This document shows, in pieces, positions 44,852 to 54,013 of a stretch of 64,000 nt of DNA. The number at the start of each line of letters is the position of its first letter. Positions within the stretch are counted from its first letter, which is position 1. Under the pieces are notes generated by a model. The model was not told the DNA's origin and ran no database searches. It was given only the letters and a program-made list of their open reading frames with translations. Both the position numbers and the translations under genes were made by a program. This DNA is from Maribacter sp. BPC-D8 (GTDB taxonomy: Bacteria > Bacteroidota > Bacteroidia > Flavobacteriales > Flavobacteriaceae): contig NZ_CP128187.1 of the NCBI RefSeq assembly GCF_035207705.1, positions 1,736,001 to 1,800,000 on the forward strand, written 5' to 3'.

Positions 44852-45514
44852 ATGACGAAAGCCGAAAAAATAGCATTTACAATTTCTACGCTTCAAGAGC
44901 TTTATCCAGAAATTCCTGTGCCTTTAGATCATAAAGACCCTTACACTTTATTAATTGCAGTTTTGATGTCAGCACAAAGTACCGATGTGAGAGTAAATAA
45001 AATTACTCCCCTCCTATTTGCTAAAGCTGACAACCCGTATGATATGATAAAATTAAGCGTAGAAGAAATACGTGAAATCATCAAGCCTGTTGGTTTATCG
45101 CCGATGAAAGCAAAAGGTATATATGGATTATCGCATATATTAATTGATAAACATAATGGTCAAGTACCAAAAGAACTTGAATATTTAGAAGAATTACCGG
45201 CTGTAGGTCATAAAACGGCAAGTGTGGTAATATCGCAAGCATTCGGTATACCTGCATTTCCTGTAGATACTCATATTCATAGATTGTTATATCGTTGGGG
45301 ATTTACCAACGGAAAAAATGTGGTACAGACAGAAAAAGATGCAAAACGACTATTCCCAGAAGAGATTTGGAACGATCTTCATTTACAAATAATCTGGTAT
45401 GGTCGTGAATATTCACCAGCAAGAGGCTGGGATATGGAGAAAGATATAATTACAAAGACTATTGGTAGAAAAACAGTACTTAACGAGTACTATAAAAATA
45501 AAAAAGCCCGCTAA
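44852..45514 (+). CDS. nth: Endonuclease III lacking the iron-sulfur cluster
   Basis: In the 220-residue product, the helix-hairpin-helix LPAVGHKTASVV with catalytic Lys121 and the FPVDTHIHR loop with catalytic Asp139 are intact. It is expected to cleave oxidised pyrimidines from DNA and nick abasic sites. The C-terminal region, where E. coli Nth has four Cys binding a 4Fe-4S cluster, reads YGREYSPARGWDMEKD; the whole protein has no Cys. The stop codon lies inside the stem of the terminator at 45500. Confidence 0.9.
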   Translation: MTKAEKIAFTISTLQELYPEIPVPLDHKDPYTLLIAVLMSAQSTDVRVNKITPLLFAKADNPYDMIKLSVEEIREIIKPVGLSPMKAKGIYGLSHILIDKHNGQVPKELEYLEELPAVGHKTASVVISQAFGIPAFPVDTHIHRLLYRWGFTNGKNVVQTEKDAKRLFPEEIWNDLHLQIIWYGREYSPARGWDMEKDIITKTIGRKTVLNEYYKNKKAR

Positions 45515-45528
45515 TTGCGGGCTTTTTT
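45500..45528. terminator. Bidirectional terminator between nth and the small ORF
   Basis: An 11-bp stem aaaaagcccgc/gcgggcttttt around taatt. It contains the nth stop (45512-45514) and ends one base before the stop of the 47-residue gene on the other strand. Confidence 0.85.
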
Positions 45529-45529
45529 A

Positions 45530-45673
45530 TTAATTCAAAAATGTTTCGAATTCTAAATTCTCGTGTTCAAACTCAAATAAAGCTTGTGAATAGCTCAATA
45601 AGAAGTTGATTGTCTTCGGACAAACTTTGTTAAATCCGGTCTGTTCTTGGTAATTAGAGTAAATTTTTTCCAT
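45530..45673 (-). CDS. 47-residue protein, partner of sigma factor 1
   Basis: ATG at 45673, TAA at 45530. The 47-residue product starts MEKIY, has a central TINFLLSYSQAL helix and ends in LEFETFLN. It aligns without gaps to the 47-residue product at 46728-46871 with 23 identical residues. Both lie 72-74 bases after a sigma factor stop and directly before a terminator, so they form sigma-plus-small-protein units. No membrane segment or known domain; I expect a small regulator, possibly of the sigma factor. Confidence 0.8.
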   Translation of the reverse strand: MEKIYSNYQEQTGFNKVCPKTINFLLSYSQALFEFEHENLEFETFLN

Positions 45674-45745
45674 ACTTCCTACGTTGTTACAATAAAATAA
45701 CGACGCAAATTTGGAAATATTGTTTATTCTAATTTCTACACCATC

Positions 45746-46327
45746 TTAATTGGTAAGAACTATATTGTTTTTTTCAATGATTTTTCTAAGATTGATTAAA
45801 GCATAACGCATTCTACCAAGAGCAGTATTAATGCTAACCCCAGTGTTTTCAGAGATTTCTTTGAAACTCATATCTTTATAGATACGCATTAAAAGAACTT
45901 CTTTCTGATCATCTGGCAACTCTTCAACTAATTGTCTTAGGTCAGAATCTATTTGATTTTTTATTAATTGTTTTTCAGCATTTAACTTATCGTCTCCAAT
46001 TACAGAGAAAATATTGAAGTCATCGCTACCTTCAAACATTGGCATTCTTTTGTTTCTTCTAAAGTGATCGATAATTAGGTTATGAGAAATTCTCATTACC
46101 CAAGGTAAAAACTTACCCTCTTCACTATACTTACCTCTTTTTAAAGTTTTAATAACCTTAATAAAAGTATCTTGAAAAATGTCTTCAGTGATATCCCTAT
46201 CTAAAACCTTAGAATAGATAAAACTAGTAATACGTTGATTGTGTCTGTTAATTAAAATTTCAAGGGCACCTTCGTTACCGCTGATATAATCTTTAACTAA
46301 TTCTGAGTCTTCAATTTGTAGTTTCAT
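45746..46327 (-). CDS. ECF-type sigma-70 family sigma factor, copy 1
   Basis: In the 193-residue product, region 2 has DIFQDTFIKVIKTLKRG and FLPWVMRISHNLIIDHFRR; region 4 has LPDDQKEVLLMRIYKDMSF and the helix-turn-helix ISENTGVSINTALGRMRYAL. It would direct RNA polymerase to a special set of promoters. No anti-sigma factor with membrane segment is adjacent; the neighbour is the 47-residue gene. It is highly similar to the sigma factor at 46946-47527 over its whole length. Confidence 0.93.
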   Translation of the reverse strand: MKLQIEDSELVKDYISGNEGALEILINRHNQRITSFIYSKVLDRDITEDIFQDTFIKVIKTLKRGKYSEEGKFLPWVMRISHNLIIDHFRRNKRMPMFEGSDDFNIFSVIGDDKLNAEKQLIKNQIDSDLRQLVEELPDDQKEVLLMRIYKDMSFKEISENTGVSINTALGRMRYALINLRKIIEKNNIVLTN

Positions 46328-46670
46328 ACGAGTTACTTTCTTTAATTGGTTAAGCGTGGGAAATCTTTTAGTTAATTGGTTTGTTTCTTATTTCTGATAT
46401 AAAACTAGAGAAAAGGGTGGCTGTAGGAAAAAGTATGTTGTCAAAACACGTATTTATGATGTGAAACATCGAAAAAGTATATTTCTACACAATAAATACA
46501 ATTTCAGATAGTTCGGCAGAGAAATGTAGGAAAGGTAAAAATGACCTAAAAGCCCTTTATTATTAGCCCGACATTACTATACCTATATATAAGGTAGTAT
46601 AGAATACCTAGTTCACTTACGAGTAATAAGTTGGCTACAAGCAGTAAATTGCAGCACTAAACCCATTTAA
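46328..46670. other. Gene-free region between the two sigma units
   Basis: No gene is seen. It must carry the promoter of sigma factor 1 (minus strand); TAGTTTTA at about 46406-46413 (read on the minus strand) is a one-mismatch -7 element. The rest is AT-rich without repeats I can detect. Confidence 0.4.
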
Positions 46671-46673
46671 AAC

Positions 46674-46706
46674 CAAAAAACCCCTTAGGCAATGCCTAAG
46701 GGGTTT
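46674..46706 (-). terminator. Terminator of sigma unit 2
   Basis: ccccttaggc and gcctaagggg form a perfect 10-bp stem with a three-base loop; on the minus strand a TTTTTT run follows. Confidence 0.85.
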
Positions 46707-46727
46707 ATATATATTTGTAGGATTATT

Positions 46728-46871
46728 CTAGTTCAAATTACTCTCAAACTGCAATCCGTCTACTTCAGTAATATTTAAAGACTTAGAATAAGAAAGCAAA
46801 AACTGAATTGTTTCTGGCTTAGCTTTTACCAATTTGGTCTTATTCTGGTCTTTCGTGTATAATTTTTCCAT
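46728..46871 (-). CDS. 47-residue protein, partner of sigma factor 2
   Basis: ATG at 46871, TAG at 46728. The product begins MEKLYTKDQ, carries TIQFLLSYSKSL in the middle and ends LQFESNLN. It is the same length as, and 49 percent identical to, the product at 45530-45673, with the invariant elements MEK-Y, P-TI-FLLSYS, L-FE and a final LN. It lies 74 bases after sigma factor 2 and 22 bases before the terminator. Conservation of frame, length and position in both copies shows that it is translated. Confidence 0.8.
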   Translation of the reverse strand: MEKLYTKDQNKTKLVKAKPETIQFLLSYSKSLNITEVDGLQFESNLN

Positions 46872-46945
46872 GTTACGTGTTGTTTAGGTTCATCTAAAGA
46901 ACGACACATGTATGAAGATAGTAGATCCACTCGACCTGCGACCAA

Positions 46946-47527
46946 TTAATTCGTTAAAACTATATTATTGGCCTCTACCAGCTTTCTAAGGTTAATTAAT
47001 GCGTAGCGCATTCTACCTAATGCGGTATTAATACTGACACCTGTATTATCAGAAATTTCTTTAAAGCTCATATCCTTATATATACGCATCTCTAAAACTT
47101 CTTGCTGATCTTCTGGCAACTCTTTGATTATACGGAGTAAATCAGAATCTATCTGTTCTTTGATCAATTGCTTTTCTGCATTCAACTTATCGTCACCTAA
47201 TAGCGAAAATATATTATAGCTCTCTTTGCTATTATACATTGGCATTCTATTATGCTTTCTAAAATGATCGATAACCAGGTTATGCGCAATACGCATTACC
47301 CAAGGTAAAAATTTACCTTCTTCATTATATGCACCTCTTTTTAGGGTACGTATAACTTTCATGAATGTATCTTGAAAAATATCTTCGGTTAGTTCGCGGT
47401 CACCTACTTTAGAATAGATAAAACCTGTAAGACGAGAATTATGACGATTAATAAGCGCTTCGATAGCTCTTTCGTCTCCTTGAATGTATTTTTTTACTAA
47501 TTGGGAATCTTCAATTTGTACTACCAT
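46946..47527 (-). CDS. ECF-type sigma-70 family sigma factor, copy 2
   Basis: The 193-residue product is the same length as copy 1. Region 2: DIFQDTFMKVIRTLKRG, FLPWVMRIAHNLVIDHFRK; region 4: LPEDQQEVLEMRIYKDMSF, ISDNTGVSINTALGRMRYAL. The DNA-binding helix is identical in the two paralogues, so they probably read the same promoters, and differ in expression or regulation. An exact TATCTTTG -7 element lies 120 bases upstream. Confidence 0.93.
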   Translation of the reverse strand: MVVQIEDSQLVKKYIQGDERAIEALINRHNSRLTGFIYSKVGDRELTEDIFQDTFMKVIRTLKRGAYNEEGKFLPWVMRIAHNLVIDHFRKHNRMPMYNSKESYNIFSLLGDDKLNAEKQLIKEQIDSDLLRIIKELPEDQQEVLEMRIYKDMSFKEISDNTGVSINTALGRMRYALINLRKLVEANNIVLTN

Positions 47528-47646
47528 AACGTTACTTGTAGGGTTAAAAAGCAGCCCCAGATTCTAATGAATAAGGGTCTAATGGTTAAATTCTAACTTT
47601 TAAAAGTAATGTTGCGTTATAGGCTAATTGAATTTTTATGAGATCC

Positions 47647-47654
47647 CAAAGATA
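47647..47654 (-). promoter_or_regulatory. -7 promoter element of sigma unit 2
   Basis: On the minus strand TATCTTTG, an exact match. The leader to the ATG at 47527 would be about 113 bases, long enough for regulation. Confidence 0.55.
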
Positions 47655-47745
47655 TAAAAAAATAAATACTCTTATAATAATGTGAAAATTTCTTCTACTA
47701 TTTTTAGATAAACTGCATTTTTTAGTTCAGAAATAAGGCAAAGCG

Positions 47746-47753
47746 TATCTTTG
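47746..47753 (+). promoter_or_regulatory. -7 promoter element of uvrA
   Basis: TATCTTTG, exact match, 18 bases before the uvrA ATG. Confidence 0.6.
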
Positions 47754-47770
47754 TATCCTTAGATATTTGT

Positions 47771-50551
47771 ATGCCTACACTCACCGAAGTAAATCCGAAA
47801 GAAAACATCATAATTAAAGGTGCAAAACTGCATAACCTTAAAAATATTGATGTTGTAATACCTAGAAATAAACTTGTTGTAATAACAGGTTTGTCTGGTT
47901 CTGGTAAATCAAGCTTAGCTTTTGACACCCTATATGCCGAAGGTCAAAGACGATATGTAGAAAGTCTTTCTTCATATGCGCGACAGTTTTTAGGCAAATT
48001 GGACAAGCCAAAGGTCGATTATATAAAAGGTATAGCCCCTGCAATTGCAATAGAGCAAAAAGTAAATTCTACCAACCCAAGATCTACGGTAGGCACAACT
48101 ACTGAGATTTATGATTATATAAAGCTATTATATGCACGTATTGGTAAGACCTTCTCGCCTATTTCAGGCAAAGAAGTAAAAAAGCATACGGTTACAGATG
48201 TAGTTAATCATGTTAAAACATATGATGAAGGAACTAAACTTTTACTTTTAGCACCTATCACTATTCGTGATGATAGAGATGCCCTTAAGTCTTTAGAGTT
48301 ATTTTCTAAACAAGGTTATGCTCGTATTAAGTATAATGACAAGGTTCTTCGTATTGATCAAGCACCAGAAGATATTGGTAAAAAATTCGACTTGGTAATC
48401 GATAGAATTATAACCAAAGACGACGAAGATTTTTATAATCGTTTGGCAAATGCTGTAGATACTGCTTTCTTTGAAGGAAAGGGCGAATGCATTATTGAAG
48501 AATTGGCAGATGGCAAACAAACGCCTTTCAGTAATAAGTTTGAGCTGGACGGTATGACATTTCTTGAGCCCAATGTTCACCTTTTTAGTTTTAACAATCC
48601 GTATGGTGCGTGTCCTAAATGTGAAGGTTATGGCGATGTTATAGGTATAGATGAAGATTTGGTAGTGCCAAATACTGCTTTATCTGTTTTTGAAAATGCC
48701 ATTTTCCCGTGGCGAGGTGAAAGCATGAGTTTTTATCGCGATCAATTGGTAAACTCTGCGTACAAGTATGATTTTCCTATTCATAAACCTTGGTTTGAAC
48801 TTTCTGAAGATCAACAACAATTAGTTTGGGATGGTAATGCACATTTTATAGGTCTTCATAAGTTCTTCGGAATGTTAGAAGAGAAAAGCTATAAAATTCA
48901 GAACAGGGTGATGCTCTCTAGATATAGAGGTAAAACTAAATGTAATGTATGTAACGGAAAACGATTACGACAAGAAACAGATTACGTAAAAGTTGGCGGA
49001 GCATCTATTTCATCATTAGTAGGTTTATCCATCGAAAAATTGATTGTTTTCTTTAATGAGCTTAAGCTAAATGAAAATGATGCTACAATTGCGAAGAGAC
49101 TTTTAGTTGAAATAAATACCAGATTAGGATTTTTAAATAAAGTAGGATTAAACTACTTGACCATAAATAGAAAATCGAACACCCTATCGGGTGGGGAAAG
49201 TCAGCGAATAAATTTAGCAACCTCATTAGGTAGTAGCTTGGTGGGTTCTATGTATATATTAGATGAACCTAGTATTGGTTTACACCCAAGAGATACAGAA
49301 AATCTAATAGAAGTTTTAATATCGCTACGAAACTTAGGCAACACCGTAATTGTAGTAGAGCATGATGAAGATATCATGAAAGCTGCAGATATGGTCATCG
49401 ATATAGGTCCGGAAGCTGGTACACATGGTGGTGAAGTTGTGGCACAGGGAACATTGAAAGAAATTTTAAAATCAAAATCGCTTACCGCACAGTATTTGAA
49501 TGGTAAGATGGAGATTAGAGTGCCGAAAGAACGTAGAACTTCTAAAAACCATATTACTATTAAAGGTGTGCGTGAACATAACCTTAAAAATATCAATGTC
49601 ACTTTTCCTTTAGATATGCTTACTGTAGTTACGGGAGTATCTGGTAGTGGTAAAAGTACCTTGGTTAAGAAATTACTATATCCTATTATATTAAAGGAAA
49701 CTGGAGGCTATGGTGAAAAGGCTGGCCAGTATACATCTGTAGAAGGTAAATACCAACATATTAAGCATGTAGAATTTGTTGATCAAAACCCAATAGGTAG
49801 ATCTTCTCGCTCTAATCCTGTTACTTATATTAAGGCATATGATGATATTAGAAGTTTATATGCTGGGCAAAAACTAAGCAAGATTAGAAACTACCAGCCA
49901 AAACATTTTTCTTTTAATGTAGATGGTGGGCGTTGCGAGAAATGTAAAGGCGAAGGTGAAATTACTGTAGAAATGCAATTTATGGCCGATGTACACTTAG
50001 AGTGTGAAACTTGCGGTGGTAAAAGATTTAAGAAAGAAGTATTAGAAGTTACTTTCAATAATGCCAATATTGATGATGTTCTTAATATGACCATCGACGA
50101 TGCTATTCAGTTCTTTGAAACCGGAGAACAGACTAAAATTGTTACCAAACTAAAACCATTACAAGATGTAGGTTTAGGTTATGTAACCTTAGGTCAATCA
50201 TCTTCTACCCTATCTGGTGGTGAAGCGCAACGTATTAAATTAGCATCGTTCTTAATAAAAGGAAGCACGAAAGACAAAGCACTGTTCATTTTTGATGAGC
50301 CAACCACCGGATTACACTTTCATGATATTCAGAAATTATTGAAATCATTTAATGCCCTTATTAAAAAAGGACACTCGATTGTGGTCATCGAGCATAACAT
50401 AGAATTAATAAAATGTGCTGATTACATTATTGATCTCGGACCGGGTGGTGGTGAAAATGGCGGTCAGCTATTAGCCGAAGGCACACCAGAAGAGGTTGCA
50501 AAAAGTAAAAAATCGTATACCGCTAGCTACTTAAAAGAGAAATTAAATTAG
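47771..50551 (+). CDS. uvrA: Excinuclease ABC subunit A
   Basis: The 926-residue product has two ABC ATPase halves: Walker [15 protein letters not shown] near residue 40 and [15 protein letters not shown] near 625; signatures [10 protein letters not shown] and [10 protein letters not shown]; Walker [12 protein letters not shown] and [11 protein letters not shown]. Zinc-binding pairs lie at CPKCEGYG (about 283), and CEKCKGEG with CETCGG (about 725-745). It is the damage-sensing subunit of UvrABC nucleotide excision repair. The length is usual for the family. It is transcribed alone. Confidence 0.97.
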   Translation: MPTLTEVNPKENIIIKGAKLHNLKNIDVVIPRNKLVVITGLSGSGKSSLAFDTLYAEGQRRYVESLSSYARQFLGKLDKPKVDYIKGIAPAIAIEQKVNSTNPRSTVGTTTEIYDYIKLLYARIGKTFSPISGKEVKKHTVTDVVNHVKTYDEGTKLLLLAPITIRDDRDALKSLELFSKQGYARIKYNDKVLRIDQAPEDIGKKFDLVIDRIITKDDEDFYNRLANAVDTAFFEGKGECIIEELADGKQTPFSNKFELDGMTFLEPNVHLFSFNNPYGACPKCEGYGDVIGIDEDLVVPNTALSVFENAIFPWRGESMSFYRDQLVNSAYKYDFPIHKPWFELSEDQQQLVWDGNAHFIGLHKFFGMLEEKSYKIQNRVMLSRYRGKTKCNVCNGKRLRQETDYVKVGGASISSLVGLSIEKLIVFFNELKLNENDATIAKRLLVEINTRLGFLNKVGLNYLTINRKSNTLSGGESQRINLATSLGSSLVGSMYILDEPSIGLHPRDTENLIEVLISLRNLGNTVIVVEHDEDIMKAADMVIDIGPEAGTHGGEVVAQGTLKEILKSKSLTAQYLNGKMEIRVPKERRTSKNHITIKGVREHNLKNINVTFPLDMLTVVTGVSGSGKSTLVKKLLYPIILKETGGYGEKAGQYTSVEGKYQHIKHVEFVDQNPIGRSSRSNPVTYIKAYDDIRSLYAGQKLSKIRNYQPKHFSFNVDGGRCEKCKGEGEITVEMQFMADVHLECETCGGKRFKKEVLEVTFNNANIDDVLNMTIDDAIQFFETGEQTKIVTKLKPLQDVGLGYVTLGQSSSTLSGGEAQRIKLASFLIKGSTKDKALFIFDEPTTGLHFHDIQKLLKSFNALIKKGHSIVVIEHNIELIKCADYIIDLGPGGGENGGQLLAEGTPEEVAKSKKSYTASYLKEKLN

Positions 50552-50586
50552 AATATCTTAATAAGCGAAATATTAAATTAACATCT

Positions 50587-50630
50587 AAACCCTTGATTAT
50601 CATTAGTATAATCAAGGGTTTCGTTTTTTG
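50587..50630 (+). terminator. Terminator of uvrA
   Basis: A perfect 14-bp stem aaacccttgattat/ataatcaagggttt with a seven-base loop, followed by cgttttttgg. Confidence 0.85.
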
Positions 50631-50713
50631 GCACGCTGTTTGTAATACACTAAGAGAATGTAAATAATTACATTTAGAACAACTGCCTAAGGGGCAGATC
50701 TAAACCTTATATT

Positions 50714-51892
50714 ATGAAAAACTTAGTACTACTATTAACAGCGGTTATTTTTAGCACCACAGGTGTTTTCGCTACAGGTATTAATGAAGATAAGGTTGCA
50801 AACAGCAATACTTATAAATACGACAACTCATTTATTTTTATAGAAAACGGAATTACATTTTCTGTTTACCCTGATGGTGAATTTGATTTTTATATTGAAA
50901 ACCAAGTTTCAGGAAGTAAAAACGGAGTAACATTTAACTCTGGTTACGATTACAGTCCATTTGCTCAATACGACGATTATGGTGCAGTAATTCAGGTAGA
51001 GAATGTATCTATCTTTTATGACTACTATGGTCGTGTAAGCGAAATTGGTGATGTAAATATCAATTACTCAAACAACAGAGTTCGTAGTGTAGGTAACATG
51101 AATGTTTATTATAACAACCGTGGTTTCTATGATTACCACACAGGGTATATCAATGTATATAACAGAAGTTATGTTTACCGTCCATTTCATAGATGGTTTG
51201 TAAGACCTGCAGTTGGTTTTAGTTTTGTATTCAATAGTCCTTACAGAAGATATTATACTCCTGTTAGATATTCTTACTATAGTCCTTACAGAAATAACTT
51301 TAGAAGGTCTTATGTAAATGTTGGTAAACAATATAAATACAATAAGGTAAGAAATAATAGAGCTACCATTTACAGAAATGATAAGCGAGTTGCAGTAAGA
51401 AATAACAACTTTAGAAGTAACAGAACTGTTGCTAAAAGAGATAATGGTTTAAGAACGAATAGAACGTTGGCTTCTAATAGTAAAACAAGAGCAAATAGAA
51501 GTTCAACCGTAAATAGATCTACTACTGTAAGACGTAGTAATACCAATAGCGGTAGAACAACACAAAGTAGAACAGTTACAAGAAGTAATAACTCTGCAGT
51601 GCGTACATCGCCAAACAGAACGGTTACTAAAAGAGAAGTAAGCAGTACACCAAGAAGTACCACTGTAAAAAGAACTACTACTACGTACAAAAAACCGGTA
51701 AGCAGAAGTTCTAATACTAGAACTGCAACAAATACCAGAACGCAACGTAGTACTGTATCTAGAAAAGTGACTAGTAGTCCGTCTAGAAGTACTGTAAGTA
51801 GAAGTTCTAGTTCAAGATCAGTAAGTAAAGCTCCTGCTAGAAGCTCAAGTTCAAGAACAAGTTCAGCGACTAGAAGTAGCAGAAGTAATTAA
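50714..51892 (+). CDS. Secreted basic Arg/Ser/Thr-rich protein
   Basis: The 392-residue product has a Sec signal peptide at residues 1-20 (cleavage after Val-Phe-Ala). Residues 21-190 are Tyr/Asn/Gly-rich beta-type sequence with repeated YYG/YDD/YNN units and FHRWFVRP. Residues about 210-392 are low-complexity, nearly all Arg, Ser, Thr, Asn and Val, with repeated SRS/TRT/RSSS words and strong positive charge. The tail may bind polyanions such as polysaccharide or DNA outside the cell. No known family. Confidence 0.8.
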   Translation: MKNLVLLLTAVIFSTTGVFATGINEDKVANSNTYKYDNSFIFIENGITFSVYPDGEFDFYIENQVSGSKNGVTFNSGYDYSPFAQYDDYGAVIQVENVSIFYDYYGRVSEIGDVNINYSNNRVRSVGNMNVYYNNRGFYDYHTGYINVYNRSYVYRPFHRWFVRPAVGFSFVFNSPYRRYYTPVRYSYYSPYRNNFRRSYVNVGKQYKYNKVRNNRATIYRNDKRVAVRNNNFRSNRTVAKRDNGLRTNRTLASNSKTRANRSSTVNRSTTVRRSNTNSGRTTQSRTVTRSNNSAVRTSPNRTVTKREVSSTPRSTTVKRTTTTYKKPVSRSSNTRTATNTRTQRSTVSRKVTSSPSRSTVSRSSSSRSVSKAPARSSSSRTSSATRSSRSN

Positions 51893-51918
51893 AATAAGTT
51901 TTTAGGTTGGTTAGTTGT

Positions 51919-51956
51919 AAAGCGCCGCAATGATTAATTCATTGCGGCGCTTTTTC
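51919..51956. terminator. Bidirectional terminator after the Arg/Ser-rich gene
   Basis: A perfect 13-bp GC-rich stem agcgccgcaatga/tcattgcggcgct with a TTTTTC tail; it also serves the convergent RluA-type gene. Confidence 0.88.
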
Positions 51957-51969
51957 TATTTGTATAAAC

Positions 51970-52833
51970 TTAATGATCTGAAAAAAGTTTGGTGAATTTT
52001 TTAGGCAGCTTAGATTCAATATACATTTCTTCATTAGTAATAGGATGTTGAAACCGAAGTGACCTCGCATGTAAATACAATCCCTTCCCTTTTAATTGGA
52101 GTTCGGTTAAAAAATAAGTGGCATCTCCTAAAATAGGATTCTCAATAGATAACAAATGCTTTCTTAATTGATGCCTTCTACCCGTATGCGGACTCAGTTT
52201 TACCAAGTTTAGATATGCAAAGCGCTCAGATACAATTGATTTTAAAACTTCAAAAGAAGACTTCGAGGGTTTGCCATCTATATCGCTATTTATAGTTCCA
52301 ACAGTATCCATACCTCCAATAGTAACCGCAAAATATTCCTTTTCAATATTCTTGTTTTCAAATAATTGATTGAGACTAGTAATAACACTACTTGTTTTAC
52401 CAACCAATAGCAAACCCGTTGTGGCGTAATCTAAACGATGAACAGGTTGCGGACTAACAGCATCTGTAGCAGAACTCTTATGTAAATTCTGGACTAGTGC
52501 ATTAGCCACGGTTTTAAATCCGTTACCGCTTACTAGAATTCCTGCTGGTTTATTGATAACTGCCAAGTATTCATCTTCATAAATAACATCTAGTTTTAAA
52601 ATAAGCCGAGTATTGTATTCATTCTCTGCCGGATGTTTATATACAATAGTTTCTCCACCAATAATCATAGTTGCAGTAGCAGCAATTACCCCATCAACTA
52701 AAATCAATTTTTTCTTTATCGCTTTCTTTAAAGCAGATTTTGTCGATATACGCTGAAACACCCCTACCCCATATTCTTGCAATCTCTTAGGAGTTACATT
52801 TTCATTTACAATATGTGTTTCTTTTTGTAGCAT
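51970..52833 (-). CDS. RluA-family pseudouridine synthase
   Basis: The frame opens at a TTG (52845), but ATG 52833 is the normal start, giving 287 residues. Residues about 10-60 look like an S4 RNA-binding domain (RISTKSALKKAIKKKLILVD). The catalytic segment is HRLDYATTGLLLVGKT with the conserved Asp of HRLD, followed by SPHTGRRHQLRKHL. It isomerises uridine to pseudouridine in rRNA or tRNA; the target site cannot be read from the sequence. Confidence 0.9.
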   Translation of the reverse strand: MLQKETHIVNENVTPKRLQEYGVGVFQRISTKSALKKAIKKKLILVDGVIAATATMIIGGETIVYKHPAENEYNTRLILKLDVIYEDEYLAVINKPAGILVSGNGFKTVANALVQNLHKSSATDAVSPQPVHRLDYATTGLLLVGKTSSVITSLNQLFENKNIEKEYFAVTIGGMDTVGTINSDIDGKPSKSSFEVLKSIVSERFAYLNLVKLSPHTGRRHQLRKHLLSIENPILGDATYFLTELQLKGKGLYLHARSLRFQHPITNEEMYIESKLPKKFTKLFSDH

Positions 52834-52975
52834 AGTATCCTTCAAAGTTAATTAGGTTTTAGGTGATTCCTACTACATAAACTTTTGGACTATTAATAAA
52901 TTGAAGTGAGTTAATGTTCCTTGGCATATAAACCTAAATTTCAACCGATTCTTAACTGCTATAGAAACAACCTTA

Positions 52976-54013
52976 ATGAAAAAGATAAACCACAAAATCC
53001 TTAGACAGCTAATCATACTAGCCTTAATTATTTTTCTAGGCGGATTGATTATAAAATACATGTTACCATACATTTCTGGTGTACTTGGTGCACTCACATT
53101 ATATGTAGTTCTAAGAAAGTGGATGTTGAAACTAATCAATAAGGGATTAAAAAGATCTTGGGCAGCCATGTTATTAATATTCGCTGCTTTCATTGGTATT
53201 TTTATTCCATTAACCGGCGCAGGTTTTATGTTAAGTTCACAATTAGGAGATTTTGCAGATAAATCTGAACAAGTAACCAAAGCCTTTAAAAGTCAACTTT
53301 CACAAGTAGAAAAATATGTACAATATGATGTTTCTTCTGCAATTGACCCTGAACAAGCTTCTGGCTGGTTAACCGATAACCTTTCTGGTTTTGCAAGTGG
53401 CACTTTTAATATTTTCATTTCATTGGGTATTCTACTATTTCTACTTTATTACATGCTAAAGAGTCCGAAACAACTAAAAGAATCTTTACTAGAATATATT
53501 CCATTAAGTAATAAAAATCTTGTTACGCTGGGTAAAGAAATAGATAGCGTCGTTCGATCTAATGCGATTGCTATACCTTTAGTAGCAATAGCTCAGGGAA
53601 TTATAGCTCTTATTGGTTTTTATATATTCGGAGTAGAGAATCCGCTTTTTTGGTTTGTAATCGTAACCATAGGATCTATGATTCCGTTTATAGGAACATT
53701 CATAGGTATTTTCCCTGTATTTGTATTAACGCTGGCTAGTGGAGACGATTTTCAAGCTTGGGGAATTCTATTATACGGAATTTTAGTAGTGGGTATGACC
53801 GATAATCTCATTCGACTATTTGTACTTAAAAAGTTAGATAGCACCCACCCTTTGGTAACCTTGATAGGAGTTTTAATTGGTATTCCGTTATTCGGATTTG
53901 TTGGATTGATTTTTGGTCCGTTAATTATAAATCTATTCTTAATAATCGTAAAAATTTACAAGCAACAATATGGTATTCAAAAACCGAATAAACAAAAAGT
54001 AGCTGAAATGTAA
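52976..54013 (+). CDS. AI-2E family transporter
   Basis: The 345-residue product has about seven membrane segments in the AI-2E (UPF0118) layout: two N-terminal helices, a soluble central domain (residues 85-145), then GSMIPFIGTFIGIFPVFVLT and the C-terminal LIGVLIGIPLFGFVGLIFGP. Family members export signal molecules or exchange cations. Its stop abuts the stop of the convergent flippase gene. Confidence 0.92.
   Translation: MKKINHKILRQLIILALIIFLGGLIIKYMLPYISGVLGALTLYVVLRKWMLKLINKGLKRSWAAMLLIFAAFIGIFIPLTGAGFMLSSQLGDFADKSEQVTKAFKSQLSQVEKYVQYDVSSAIDPEQASGWLTDNLSGFASGTFNIFISLGILLFLLYYMLKSPKQLKESLLEYIPLSNKNLVTLGKEIDSVVRSNAIAIPLVAIAQGIIALIGFYIFGVENPLFWFVIVTIGSMIPFIGTFIGIFPVFVLTLASGDDFQAWGILLYGILVVGMTDNLIRLFVLKKLDSTHPLVTLIGVLIGIPLFGFVGLIFGPLIINLFLIIVKIYKQQYGIQKPNKQKVAEM

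Noticed and set aside
51370..51690. Leu/Val-rich minus-strand frame of 106 codons
   Set aside because: It is the antisense of the Arg/Ser/Thr-rich repeat segment; its hydrophobic composition follows from the complement of those codons.
52873..53280. A 135-codon minus-strand reading frame
   Set aside because: Most of it lies opposite the start of the AI-2E transporter gene, whose family match is certain; it has no recognisable domain of its own.
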